A stretch of DNA of 25,710 nt from Peptococcaceae bacterium UBA6116 (GTDB taxonomy: Bacteria; Bacillota; Desulfitobacteriia; Desulfitobacteriales; Syntrophobotulaceae). This document shows positions 1 through 8,532 of this stretch, piece by piece. The notes under the pieces were generated by a model, which was given only the letters and a program-made list of their open reading frames with translations, was not told where the DNA came from and ran no database searches. The stretch is taken from assembly GCA_002423425.1 (NCBI GenBank), contig DIWC01000062.1:1-25710 (forward strand), written 5' to 3'. Each line of letters starts with the position of its first letter. Within the stretch, counting starts at the first letter, position 1. A program made the position numbers and the translations under genes.

Positions 1-50
1 ACAATTTTGATGCTTCAGCTCTGACTACACACAATATTAATTGAAATTTA

Positions 51-59
51 TGATATAAT
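51..59 (+). promoter_or_regulatory. Extended -10 promoter before rsgA
   Basis: A perfect TATAAT at 54-59 is preceded by TG one base upstream, which makes an extended -10 element. No good -35 hexamer sits 16-18 bp upstream. Transcription would start near 66, about 33 bases before the rsgA start codon. Confidence 0.5.
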
Positions 60-98
60 GTAGTCCGTATTTTATTATATCCCTCTTTTGGAGGAATC

Positions 99-1178
99 AT
101 GGATTATCTGAGATTAAAAGAATATGGATTAAGCGATCGTTTTGCCCAAGAGGCAGCTTTGTATGACGGGTTGTTTTTGGCAAGAGTCTCCGAACAGCAT
201 CGTGATTTATATAAAGTAATCGGCGAACAGGGAGAACTGCAGGCCGGCGTTTCGGGGAAACTGGCTTATCAAGCCGGCGGCAGCGGGGATTTCCCGGCAG
301 TCGGGGATTGGGTCATGATCGACAGGATCGATAACAATACCGGAAACGCTGTGATTCATCACATTTTACAGCGCAAAAGCGTGTTTGAGCGCAAAGCTGC
401 AGGCACATCAAACACCATTCAAATTATCGCGGCAAACATCGACATCGTGTTTATCTGTATGTCGTTAAATGCTGATTTCAATTTGCGCCGATTGGAGCGA
501 TACCTTTCCATTGCTTGGAACAGTATGGCTACGCCGGTAATTGTGCTGACGAAAGCAGATTTATGTGCTGACTTAAGTCAACGGCTTGCGGAAATTTCCA
601 CGGTCAGCGTTGGCACCGATGTCGTTGTCTGCTCCAGTCTGGAAGACAACGGTTATCAACAGGTAGTTTCTTATCTTACCAAAGGGAAAACAATTGCTTT
701 CATTGGATCTTCCGGTGTTGGCAAGTCAACGCTGATCAACCGTCTGCTGGGCCGGGACGTTCTCGTCACTAAAGATATCCGGGAAGATGATGACAAAGGA
801 CGGCATGCCACAACCCATCGTCAGTTATTGCTCTTACCCCAGGGCGGGATTGTGATCGACACGCCTGGGATGCGGGAATTACAGCTGGACTCCGGCAATC
901 TGTCCAAGTGCTTTGAAGATGTCGCGGATTTGGCGGCAAGGTGTAAATACCAGGACTGTTCTCATACCGCCGAACCGGACTGTGCGGTAAGAAGAGCCAT
1001 AGAAGCGGGAGAACTGCCGCGGGAACGTTTCGAGAATTATCTCAAGCTGCAAAAAGAAATTGGCTACGAAGGACTAAACTCCCGTCAGCTGGAACAGGAA
1101 AAAATCAAGAGAATGTTTGGCAGTATGGGAGAAATGAAACAGGCCATGAAGCATGTGAAAAATAAAAATAAAAGGTAA
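99..1178 (+). CDS. rsgA: Ribosome small subunit-dependent GTPase A (RsgA)
   Basis: 359 aa, the usual length for RsgA/YjeQ, a circularly permuted GTPase that helps late maturation of the 30S subunit. An N-terminal OB-fold region (about 1-100) is followed by the permuted G domain: the G4 motif TKAD comes first, then the P-loop GSSGVGKST at residues 203-211 and the G3 motif DTPGMRE. The C-terminal zinc finger has the expected ligands C282, C287, H289 and C295. The ATG follows a GGAGG box with normal spacing. The gene is monocistronic here and ends in a strong terminator. Motif order and zinc ligands make the call secure. Confidence 0.97.
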   Translation: MDYLRLKEYGLSDRFAQEAALYDGLFLARVSEQHRDLYKVIGEQGELQAGVSGKLAYQAGGSGDFPAVGDWVMIDRIDNNTGNAVIHHILQRKSVFERKAAGTSNTIQIIAANIDIVFICMSLNADFNLRRLERYLSIAWNSMATPVIVLTKADLCADLSQRLAEISTVSVGTDVVVCSSLEDNGYQQVVSYLTKGKTIAFIGSSGVGKSTLINRLLGRDVLVTKDIREDDDKGRHATTHRQLLLLPQGGIVIDTPGMRELQLDSGNLSKCFEDVADLAARCKYQDCSHTAEPDCAVRRAIEAGELPRERFENYLKLQKEIGYEGLNSRQLEQEKIKRMFGSMGEMKQAMKHVKNKNKR

Positions 1179-1192
1179 TCTCACCAAGAGAA

Positions 1193-1240
1193 AAACCGCC
1201 CGGCTAATCGCGCAAACGATATAAGCCGGGCGGTTTCTTA
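1193..1240. terminator. Bidirectional Rho-independent terminator
   Basis: A perfect 13-bp stem (AAACCGCCCGGCT at 1193-1205 with AGCCGGGCGGTTT at 1224-1236) encloses an 18-nt loop. A-rich sequence on the left and T-rich sequence on the right let it work for both convergent genes, rsgA and the DUF4825 gene. Confidence 0.88.
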
Positions 1241-1252
1241 TAATTGCTCCAA

Positions 1253-2956
1253 TTACTCGGCTATCAGCTGCGGTTCGTTTCCTACGATCTTATATTTGGA
1301 CTCCGCAACTATGCTTCCATCCTCTTTTTTCTTTTGGAATAAGACAAGGTCGCAGCCGTCGCCGGTTTTACTCTGGGAAGTCTCGTAAATATATCTTACC
1401 CCGTTTTCAATCGCCTCTTTGGAACCAATCCAATAGGGACAGTTATTAAGGAAAGCATTATACTTTGTCAGTTCAGAGAACAGCTTATTGGAAGCCTCCA
1501 CATTGATATCGACCAGCTTTTTCTCGACATAACCGGCACTAACGGTTGCCTCCCGGCCGATACTTTTGAGATAGGCTGTTGCCTGGGCTTCTTTTTGTTT
1601 AGCAAGTTCAGGGTAGTGCTTTCCCTCTGTCAGCACTTCCGGCCAAAGTTTTTGCGGAAACATTTTTTTGACGGAATCCAGATAATAAGAACCATCCTGC
1701 GGTTCCTAGTATTGAAGCAAAACATACGCACCGCTTCCGTTTTTGGTAAACGTCATGACCGTCGGAATGGCGCCGCTGCCGCTGATCATGGTGAAAAGTC
1801 CATTTTCAAAGCCAAAATAGCCAAAACTGGCAATGGTATAGGCTTTGATTTGACCGTTTTTTTCCTCGGTATCCAGAATGATATGTCCTTCAGTGGCCAC
1901 TTCCCCAGCCAGATAGCTTTTCCCCTGATTTTTAATGGCCCGGCTTACCGCTTCCTCCATTGAGTTCAGATTTTGTGGCGGAGGCTGCAGGCTATCCGTT
2001 ATGACTACATCGTTTGAGGGCTCGACGGTAAAGAAAGCCGTTGAACCGTCAAAGTGGATGATCAACTGTTTTTCCGCTACCTTCATTCCGTTTTGCCAAA
2101 CAGCAATATTCAAAGGTATTTCACTTTGAGTATTTGTGCCAAATTGATTGATCATCTCGTGAGGACTCCAATATGCCGGTGTACCCAACGGGAATTCAGC
2201 CTTGGCTCCCTTTTCAGTTATTTTGCCGCCGGTACTGTCCCAGTTCAGCAGTTGCCCGCTGCTTGCGACATATTCAATTTTCCCTTTGCTTGCGGAATAT
2301 TGTACTTGATTGGCTGCTCCATCATACTGTGCCAACAGGCGGATACCCGGCGTACTGGACATGGTCAGGGCGTATTTTTGAGGATAGACAAGCAATTTCA
2401 AGTGAGAACTGTTCAAGAGGATTTGCAGCTCGCTTTGATTCTTGGCGTAATCCCTCAGGTCTTGGGGAAAGCTTTGCTGCAGCTCATTCCTGGCATAGCG
2501 GAGCTTGAGGTTTTGCGTGCCCAGATCAGAATTGAAGTCAACCACATCGACATTATCAATGAGCGCAAAAATAACGACGGCATTATTGCGCAAGGTCGTT
2601 TCAACCTGATTGATATCTATATTGGTATTGGACTGACTTAAGTCATAATTGACGGTAATCCCATAAGGAGTTTTCTCTGTTTGCAGGGACATTCCTCCCT
2701 TAAGATATTCGGCATAAGGCAAATTCCCAAGGAGGTTTCCCACGTTGACGTGATCCCCTGCATATTTACTTTGGAATTGCATCAGCACCGTTGCCTGATA
2801 CCCGTTCGTGTCTGAACTTTCAGTTGGCTTTGGGCTGTCGGCAGGAGCGAATGGGTTAATGAATGAGATAGCAAAAGCAATAAGAATAAGAACACAGGCG
2901 ACTCCGATAAGAAAAATCCGCTTTTTATTCTTAAGTAGTTCCGTCATCCTGATCAT
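1253..2956 (-). pseudogene. BlaR1-like DUF4825 membrane protein, interrupted by one in-frame TAG
   Basis: One reading frame of 568 codons is interrupted only by a TAG at 1706-1708 (codon 417); the 150 codons after it stay in frame to TAA. Residues 17-38 form a membrane anchor. The outer part carries the DUF4825 pattern (YAGDHVNVGNLLGNLPY, then PYGITVNYD) seen in the C-terminal halves of BlaR1-type sensors, but no M56 peptidase is present. I chose ATG 2956 because an AGGAGG box lies 6 nt upstream; a GTG at 2986 is in frame but has no SD. Text flows across the stop (LLQY-stop-EPQDGSYY-LDS-VKKMFP), so the TAG replaces one residue, by my reading of the family probably Trp (TGG to TAG). It is either a recent nonsense mutation, a sequencing error, or read through. 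The family call is from memory of the motif. Confidence 0.7.
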
Positions 2957-3150
2957 ACGAATCCTCCTCTTATATTCTTTATCCACCAGTTCCTACACAT
3001 TTCCAATAAGTTCAGTATAGCTCTTCATATCTGCGGCGGGAATATATTTCAGAAATAATTAAATTAAAATTTTAAAAATATATTACCTGGTCAAGGCATA
3101 ACTATGTGTACTTAAACTATGACTTTTTTAATACTTTTATCTTGCAGTTC

Positions 3151-3179
3151 TTGACAATCATGATGGAATTTGATAGCCT
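3151..3179 (+). promoter_or_regulatory. Probable promoter of the T-box leader
   Basis: TTGACA at 3151-3156, a 17-bp spacer, then TAGCCT at 3174-3179 (a weak -10 keeping TA and the final T). Transcription would begin near 3186, just ahead of the T-box Stem I. The A+T-rich stretch 3040-3150 upstream holds no gene that I can see. Confidence 0.5.
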
Positions 3180-3185
3180 TTTAAT

Positions 3186-3393
3186 AAAAATTAGATAAAT
3201 GCGTTGAAGGGGAAACCATCATGACGATTGAAGCGAGTAGGTCGAACGGGTTTCTCGCCGTTATAACGAGAGGGCATTCGTTATTTTGACATGATGCCGC
3301 AGAGTGGGTATGTTTAATACCAAGAAGGGTGGTAACACGGAAGTTTAAAGCTTTCGTCTCTAACAGAAATGCAAGGGGACGAAGGTTTTTTTT
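3186..3393 (+). promoter_or_regulatory. T-box riboswitch (tRNA-sensing leader) with compact Stem I
   Basis: The T-box core AAGGGTGGTAACACGG lies at 3325-3340, preceded by a Stem III hairpin (GGTAT 3307-3311 with ATACC 3317-3321). Stem I appears to close by CATCATG 3217-3223 with CATGATG 3290-3296. ATGACGA on the left and GA at 3288-3289 on the right resemble the K-turn, and AGTA at 3236-3239 the loop-E strand. The antiterminator ACGGAAG/CTTTCGT competes with the terminator. TGGT at 3330-3333 would read a tRNA ending ACCA. By analogy with the layout of known leaders, GTT at 3280-3282 (Val) is my best specifier guess, with low confidence. At about 80 nt, Stem I looks shorter than the canonical form. 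Confidence 0.85.
3351..3393 (+). terminator. T-box terminator hairpin
   Basis: CTTTCGTCTC (3351-3360) pairs with GGGACGAAGG (3376-3385), 10 bp including two G-U pairs, followed by eight T residues (3386-3393). The left arm overlaps the antiterminator, as expected for tRNA-dependent attenuation. Confidence 0.88.
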
Positions 3394-3431
3394 AGTCCCT
3401 GGTTATAGAATAATAAGAGGAGGAAATTACA

Positions 3432-5963
3432 ATGAAACTTGCGTTTTCAACACTTGGTTGTCCCGACTTCAGTTGGATTGACATCTATTCTATGGCCAAG
3501 GACATTGGCTTTGACGGCATTGAAATCCGCGGATTGGGCAATGAAATATTTGCGGTTCAAGCACAGCCTTTCACCGAATCCCAGCTCCCACAAACTGCAA
3601 AAATGCTTTCTGAACTTCGCCTCAAAATTCCTTGCCTTTCTTCCGGCTGCTGCTTGAAGTTTGCCGAAAATGCTGAGAAAAACTATGAAGAGATTGTGCA
3701 GTATATTATGTTGGCCTCCAAGCTTGGTACACCCTACATCCGCATTCTTGCAGACCTTGAGCCCCAACCTACCGGTGAGGTAGATGACGGTGTTGTTCTC
3801 GCCGCGCTGCAGCGCCTGATTCCGCTTGCCGAAGAAAAGGGCGTAACCCTGCTGGCGGAAACCAACGGTGTCTATTCCGACACTGCCCGTCTGTGCCGAC
3901 TGCTTGACTCTGTAGCAAGTGACGCGGTTGCCGCTCTGTGGGATATGCATCATCCCTACCGGTTTGCAGGTGAGAAACCTGAAAAGACGGTACAGAACCT
4001 CGGTGCCTATATTAAATATGTACATATTAAAGATTCAGTTGTGGAGAATGGCACGATCAGGTATCGCATGATGGGTGAAGGAGATTTGCCGATTGATGAA
4101 ATGATGATGGCCCTGCGCTCAATTAACTACGATGGCTATGTTTCGCTGGAATGGGTCAAGCGCTGGGCCGCTGATCTTGATGATGCGGGCGTTGTTTTTC
4201 CCAATTTCGCAAACTATATGAGCCGTTACACTGAAAAGAGTGCCCTAAAGGGTCATCTGTTCGACAACAATGCCAAGAACGGAAAATATGTCTGGGAGAA
4301 GGATACTCTCATTGATTTGACTTTCCCTCAGGTTCTTGACCGTATGGTTGATGAGTTCCCCGACCAGTATGCGTTTCGATATACCACGATGGATTATACC
4401 AGAACTTATTCCGAGTTTCGGGACGATGTTGATACATTTGCCCGATCGCTGATTGCAATGGGCGTCAGGCCGGGTGATAATGTTGCCATCTGGGCAACCA
4501 ACGTTCCTCAGTGGTACATGACCTTCTGGGCAGCCACTAAGATAGGTGCGGTTCTGGTCACGGTCAATACTGCTTATAAGATTTATGAAGCCGAGTACCT
4601 GCTCCGCCAGTCGGATACGCATACGCTCGTAATGATAGACGGATATAAAGACTCTGACTATATAAGCATTATAAAAGAGCTTTGCCCTGAGTTGGAAACC
4701 GCCGAGGCAGGAAAACCACTGCATATGAAGCGCCTGCCTTTCCTGCGCAATATTGTCACTGTTGATTCCAGGCAAAAGGGCTGCCTGACCTGGGCGGATG
4801 CCATTGCCCTGGCTGACAGGGTCCCAATTGAGGAGGTTTACCGCCGCGCTCTTTCCCTCAACAGGCACGATGTCTGCAATATGCAGTATACTTCGGGAAC
4901 CACCGGCTTCCCCAAGGGTGTTATGCTTACCCACTATAATGTGGTCAATAACGGTAAAAATATCGGCGACTGTATGGATTTTTCAACTGCCGACCGCTTG
5001 ATGATTCATGTCCCGATGTTTCACTGTTTTGGGCTGGTGCTGGCCATGACGGCTGCCATGACGCATGGCGTAACCATGTCGCCAATACCTTATTTTTCTC
5101 CCAAGCAGTCGCTGGAATGTATCAACAAGGAAAGAATTACTGCTTGTCACGGTGTTCCGACGATGTTTATTGCCATGCTGGAGCATGAGGATTTTCCTAA
5201 GACTGACTTTTCCTATATGAGGACCGGCATTATGGCAGGCAGCCCCTGCCCCGTTAAGGTTATGCAGGATGTGGTGAACATGATGAACATGACGCAAATT
5301 ACGATTGTGTTCGGCCAGACGGAGTCTTCGCCCGGCTGTACCCAGAGCCGCGTAGATGATTCCGTTGAGCTGCGCGTCAGTACGGTAGGCCGCCCACTTC
5401 CCGGCGTTGAATGCAAGATTGTTGATCCCAAAACCGGCGAAGATTTGCCTGATAATGTTGATGGTGAATTTGTAGCGCGCGGCTACAACATAATGAAAGG
5501 CTACTACAAGATGCCCGAAGCAACGGCGGCTGCCATTGAAGAAAGTGGATGGCTTCATACCGGCGATCTGGCAAGACGTGATGAGAATGGGTATTATAAA
5601 ATTACCGGACGCATCAAGGATATGATCATTCGAGGCGGGGAGAATATTTATCCCAAGGAAATTGAGGATTTTATCTATACACATCCTAAAGTCAAGGACG
5701 TTCAAGTGATCGGCGTTCCTGATAAACAGTACGGCGAAGAGATTATGGCGTGCGTGATCCTGAAGGATGGTGCAGCGCTCAGTGCCGATGAACTCAGGGA
5801 TTACACCCGTTCACATATGGCGAAACACAAAACCCCGCGCTACGTTGATTTCGTCACAGAATTCCCGATGAATGCCGCCGGAAAAATTATGAAATATAAG
5901 ATGCGGGAACAAGCTGTTGAAAAATTAGGCCTACAGGCAGACAGCCGCATTGTTACCGCATGA
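3432..5963 (+). CDS. Fusion: sugar isomerase/epimerase TIM barrel + AMP-binding acyl-CoA synthetase
   Basis: 843 aa, two full enzymes in one chain. Residues 1-265 are an AP-endonuclease-2/xylose-isomerase-like TIM barrel (IolE or hydroxypyruvate isomerase type) with plausible metal ligands E143, D171, H198 and E240. From about 283 to the end is an ANL-family acyl-CoA synthetase: ATP loop YTSGTTGFPKG at 486-496, hinge region GRIKDMIIRGGEN at 726-738, and the C-terminal catalytic lysine K818 in AAGKIMKYK. The expected reaction of the second half is acid + ATP + CoA to acyl-CoA; the acid is unknown. ATG 3432 follows AGAGGAGG. It is a single gene under a T-box leader, so it is probably induced when a particular amino acid is short. 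The fusion could be an isomerase feeding its product to CoA activation. Domain calls are firm; substrate is not. Confidence 0.9.
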   Translation: MKLAFSTLGCPDFSWIDIYSMAKDIGFDGIEIRGLGNEIFAVQAQPFTESQLPQTAKMLSELRLKIPCLSSGCCLKFAENAEKNYEEIVQYIMLASKLGTPYIRILADLEPQPTGEVDDGVVLAALQRLIPLAEEKGVTLLAETNGVYSDTARLCRLLDSVASDAVAALWDMHHPYRFAGEKPEKTVQNLGAYIKYVHIKDSVVENGTIRYRMMGEGDLPIDEMMMALRSINYDGYVSLEWVKRWAADLDDAGVVFPNFANYMSRYTEKSALKGHLFDNNAKNGKYVWEKDTLIDLTFPQVLDRMVDEFPDQYAFRYTTMDYTRTYSEFRDDVDTFARSLIAMGVRPGDNVAIWATNVPQWYMTFWAATKIGAVLVTVNTAYKIYEAEYLLRQSDTHTLVMIDGYKDSDYISIIKELCPELETAEAGKPLHMKRLPFLRNIVTVDSRQKGCLTWADAIALADRVPIEEVYRRALSLNRHDVCNMQYTSGTTGFPKGVMLTHYNVVNNGKNIGDCMDFSTADRLMIHVPMFHCFGLVLAMTAAMTHGVTMSPIPYFSPKQSLECINKERITACHGVPTMFIAMLEHEDFPKTDFSYMRTGIMAGSPCPVKVMQDVVNMMNMTQITIVFGQTESSPGCTQSRVDDSVELRVSTVGRPLPGVECKIVDPKTGEDLPDNVDGEFVARGYNIMKGYYKMPEATAAAIEESGWLHTGDLARRDENGYYKITGRIKDMIIRGGENIYPKEIEDFIYTHPKVKDVQVIGVPDKQYGEEIMACVILKDGAALSADELRDYTRSHMAKHKTPRYVDFVTEFPMNAAGKIMKYKMREQAVEKLGLQADSRIVTA

Positions 5964-5987
5964 CTGTAATTTTTAGTTTCGACTCAC

Positions 5988-7793
5988 TTATTCTTCGCTA
6001 AACTCAATTCCTGCCATTTTCATAAGAAATGCGGCATTACGTGTTTGAGAAATACCTGGACGAAGCTTATAGTCAAAGCATATCTTATCATTTTCATAAT
6101 ACTCCTGAAAATGATAGTTTTTTATCTTATTACTTTCCTTTGCCAAATCCCCGAGTTCAAGGTCATGAGTGGATATAAGCCCCAAAAGCTTTTCCTTACT
6201 TAATTTCTTAATCAGCGCCTTTGCTCCTGTATGCCTATCTATGGAATTAGTTCCTTTGAAAATCTCATCAAGTAAAAAGAAAATTATCTTCCCCTCTTCT
6301 ACAGCTTTTACTATTATTTTAATTCTCAATAACTCCGCATAGAAAGAAGAAATATTCTTTTCAAGATTATCGTTTACCCTCATGCAGGTATAAATATCCA
6401 TAATCGAGCATTTGAACATTTTTGCGTGTACTGCCGTCCCTGCATAGGCAAGAACAAGGTTGATGCCGGCAGTTCTTAGCAGGGTACTCTTACCCGACAT
6501 ATTTGAGCCTGTGATCAGCAATATACTTTCAGGGAATTCAAACTTTAAATTATTGGCTACACAGGAATTTATCAATAGTGGATGTCCCATCTCCTCTGCA
6601 GTAAAAATAGGTTTATCTTTTAAAAATTCCGGCATTGCCCACTCAGGATAATCATGCCGTAGAACCGCAAGGCTGGATAACGCCTCAAATTCTCCTATAA
6701 TATTAAGCCAATCCCGCAAATTACTGCCGGACTCTCCTTTCCATCTTTCCAGTGCAAACATGAACTGGTAGTCCAATAAAAAAACTATATTGAAAGGGAT
6801 ATAAAGCTGATTGTGCCTGTTGGAGATGGCATCAACTATTTTTACAAGCTTACGGACTTGCTCACAAGCAGTCTGTCCCTTATCATTCTTCAGCCTGTTT
6901 TTTAAGCCTTGCAAGTACCGGGAACTGTATTTTTCTTTTTCAAGTAAACTTAACATCTTGTAATAAACTTTAACATTTTCCAGGTATTTCGAGGCTACTT
7001 CTAATATCTCTCCTCTCTTCCTGGAGTTAATCTTCAGTACGACAAATTGGATCAGCAATGCGGCTATTAGGCTATAGTATTTAGGTTCAGGATTTATGAA
7101 AGTCAATATGCCAATAACGATCGTAATGATCGGAATAAAACGAAAAATAAAAATGACCAGCGGGTTCCGGTAAAATCTTTCTATCCTGTTTGCCCATGAA
7201 AACAGAGCTTCCGGATTATGCATCGTAGATTCAAGCAAACCTTCCGCCATATATTTCTGCCGCCAGTCGAGTTTTTGGGCAAGCTCAATAACAGCTTCTT
7301 GCCTGTCGGATATTTCTTCAATGCTCCTTGGAGGTGAAATAAGTAAATCCCTTAATTTAAGCCTTCCCAGATAAGTAATGGACGTGTTAATAAACTGAAA
7401 AAGCGATCCTTTGCCGAATATATCTAAATCCTGGGAGTAATTATGATTATTGTCTATAAATTCCTCTCCATCATCGGTGAAAGTATTCCACTTACCATGT
7501 ATGCGTTTTAAGGAGTCTTCATTGATTTTATGAAGAATAATTGAATACTTTTTTTTATTAAAATAATACTCGTGAAGCAGTATTAAGGAAATAAACAAAA
7601 CCAGAAATAAAACAAGACCGAAGACAAATAACCCATAATTTTTCTTTACAATCAAATATATCCCCAGAACTGCGCCGATAAGAAAAACTATAAGTCTAAT
7701 GTTGCTGATAAGGTTGATATTATGAGTCTGTTTTACTATCAGTGACTGGTATTTTTCTTTAAGTTCGTTGTATTTTCCTTCTGTCTTCTTCAA
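5988..7793 (-). CDS. Membrane-anchored MutS-family ATPase (MutS domain V protein)
   Basis: 601 aa. The C-terminal half is the MutS ABC-type ATPase: Walker A GSNMSGKST at 429-437, Walker B LLDE with D509 and E510, and the ISTHD switch. The N-terminal mismatch-recognition and connector domains of MutS are absent. Instead there are two predicted membrane helices near residues 30-75 and a second hydrophobic pair near 205-255, with the lever/clamp-like part between. Such short MutS-like proteins are widespread in Bacillota and have no settled function; mismatch repair is unlikely. The start is TTG 7793, because no ATG occurs before the membrane helices and AAAGGGA lies upstream. It converges on the acyl-CoA synthetase fusion gene, with 24 bp between stop codons. 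Confidence 0.85.
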   Translation of the reverse strand: MKKTEGKYNELKEKYQSLIVKQTHNINLISNIRLIVFLIGAVLGIYLIVKKNYGLFVFGLVLFLVLFISLILLHEYYFNKKKYSIILHKINEDSLKRIHGKWNTFTDDGEEFIDNNHNYSQDLDIFGKGSLFQFINTSITYLGRLKLRDLLISPPRSIEEISDRQEAVIELAQKLDWRQKYMAEGLLESTMHNPEALFSWANRIERFYRNPLVIFIFRFIPIITIVIGILTFINPEPKYYSLIAALLIQFVVLKINSRKRGEILEVASKYLENVKVYYKMLSLLEKEKYSSRYLQGLKNRLKNDKGQTACEQVRKLVKIVDAISNRHNQLYIPFNIVFLLDYQFMFALERWKGESGSNLRDWLNIIGEFEALSSLAVLRHDYPEWAMPEFLKDKPIFTAEEMGHPLLINSCVANNLKFEFPESILLITGSNMSGKSTLLRTAGINLVLAYAGTAVHAKMFKCSIMDIYTCMRVNDNLEKNISSFYAELLRIKIIVKAVEEGKIIFFLLDEIFKGTNSIDRHTGAKALIKKLSKEKLLGLISTHDLELGDLAKESNKIKNYHFQEYYENDKICFDYKLRPGISQTRNAAFLMKMAGIEFSEE

Positions 7794-7860
7794 TTCAAGT
7801 CCCTTTCTTTATTATATTCAATACTCCACTGTCTTTACTTGTTTCCAATGTCTGGGGAAA

Positions 7861-7869
7861 ATTATACCA
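7861..7869 (-). promoter_or_regulatory. Extended -10 promoter of the MutS-like gene
   Basis: On the minus strand TGGTATAAT is a perfect extended -10 (TATAAT = 7866-7861). The -35 region is poor and coincides with the edge of the dyad at 7886-7922, which suggests control by a bound factor. Confidence 0.5.
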
Positions 7870-7885
7870 TATCCCGAAAAAACAA

Positions 7886-7922
7886 GACTAATTATCAAAA
7901 GTAATAATATTGATAATTAGTC
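7886..7922. repeat. 13-bp perfect inverted repeat between divergent promoters
   Basis: GACTAATTATCAA (7886-7898) and TTGATAATTAGTC (7910-7922) are exact inverted copies around an 11-nt AT-rich centre. The repeat sits between the -35 elements of the two divergent promoters. It could be an operator for both genes. It lacks the G+C-rich stem and T-tract of a terminator. Confidence 0.65.
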
Positions 7923-7931
7923 ATCCTCTGT

Positions 7932-7960
7932 TTGACATATTGAGCTTACGCTGTTACACT
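7932..7960 (+). promoter_or_regulatory. Sigma-A promoter of the zinc-ribbon gene
   Basis: TTGACA at 7932-7937, exactly 17 bp, then TACACT at 7955-7960. It leaves an untranslated leader of about 100 nt before the ATG at 8072, in which I recognise no known riboswitch. Confidence 0.6.
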
Positions 7961-8071
7961 TTGTATGCTCGATAGTTTTTGTGGATATATGAAAATCTTC
8001 TTAATTGCCTAAGGCTATGGGAAGTTCAGAGTCCAACACCAGCGGGCAAACAATTTGGGAGGTTTTTTTAA

Positions 8072-8374
8072 ATGTTTAACGACAAAATCCTTACTTGCAA
8101 AGACTGTGGTCAAGAATTTACTTTTTCTGCCTCTGAACAAGAATTCTTCGCTGAAAAAGGATTCACGAATGAACCCGGTCGCTGCCCGGCTTGCCGCGCA
8201 GCCAAAAAGCAACAAACCCGCGGCAATAGCGGATATGGCCGCCAACAACGCGAAATGTTCCCCGCTGTCTGTGCTACCTGTGGAAAGGAAACCACCGTAC
8301 CTTTCCAACCATCTGGTGACAAACCGGTATATTGCCGCGATTGCTACCAACCCCGCCAGCGCAGCAATTGGTAA
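8072..8374 (+). CDS. Small double zinc-ribbon protein
   Basis: 100 aa. Two separate four-cysteine sites are visible: CKDC near residue 9 with CPAC near 38, and CATC near 67 with CRDC near 88. The first half matches the zinc-ribbon type followed by a GF-NEP-RCP-C-R pattern. The second half (CATCGKETTVPFQP) matches a small domain common in anaerobic Bacillota and Dehalococcoides. It probably binds nucleic acid or a protein partner, but no function is established that I know of. ATG follows GGGAGG. The gene has its own promoter and terminator, so it is monocistronic, and it is divergent from the MutS-like gene across a shared dyad. Confidence 0.85.
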   Translation: MFNDKILTCKDCGQEFTFSASEQEFFAEKGFTNEPGRCPACRAAKKQQTRGNSGYGRQQREMFPAVCATCGKETTVPFQPSGDKPVYCRDCYQPRQRSNW

Positions 8375-8443
8375 ATCATAAGAAAGTTCTATTGTAGAAT
8401 TTCAAGGATTTATACAGAAGGGGCTGTAACTAAACTCAGCCCG

Positions 8444-8475
8444 GACGTCTCATAATGAGGCGTCTTTTCTCTTTC
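8444..8475 (+). terminator. Rho-independent terminator after zinc-ribbon gene
   Basis: GACGTCTCAT (8444-8453) pairs with ATGAGGCGTC (8455-8464) with one G-U, leaving a tight loop, followed by TTTTCTCTTTC. Confidence 0.7.
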
Positions 8476-8532
8476 TCTAGGGTAGTAGCCTTTTGATGAG
8501 TAATTCACAAAAATTTTTACCTCAAATAAGTG

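Noticed and set aside
1706..1708. Reassignment of TAG to an amino acid throughout this genome
   Set aside because: At least two intact genes here (HlyD adaptor at 14433 and HD protein at 21522) end properly in TAG with no conserved reading beyond, so TAG works as a normal stop.
2054..2641. Long plus-strand open frames across the DUF4825 gene
   Set aside because: No SD, no family-like pattern; they mirror the opposite-strand gene whose protein has a signal anchor and domain pattern.
3217..3296. Firm assignment of the T-box amino-acid specificity
   Set aside because: GTT (Val) is the best-placed codon by analogy, but the specifier loop cannot be fixed by eye in such a short Stem I.
7886..7922. 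Terminator for the zinc-ribbon or MutS-like gene
   Set aside because: AT-only stem without a T-tract, located upstream of both genes rather than after one.
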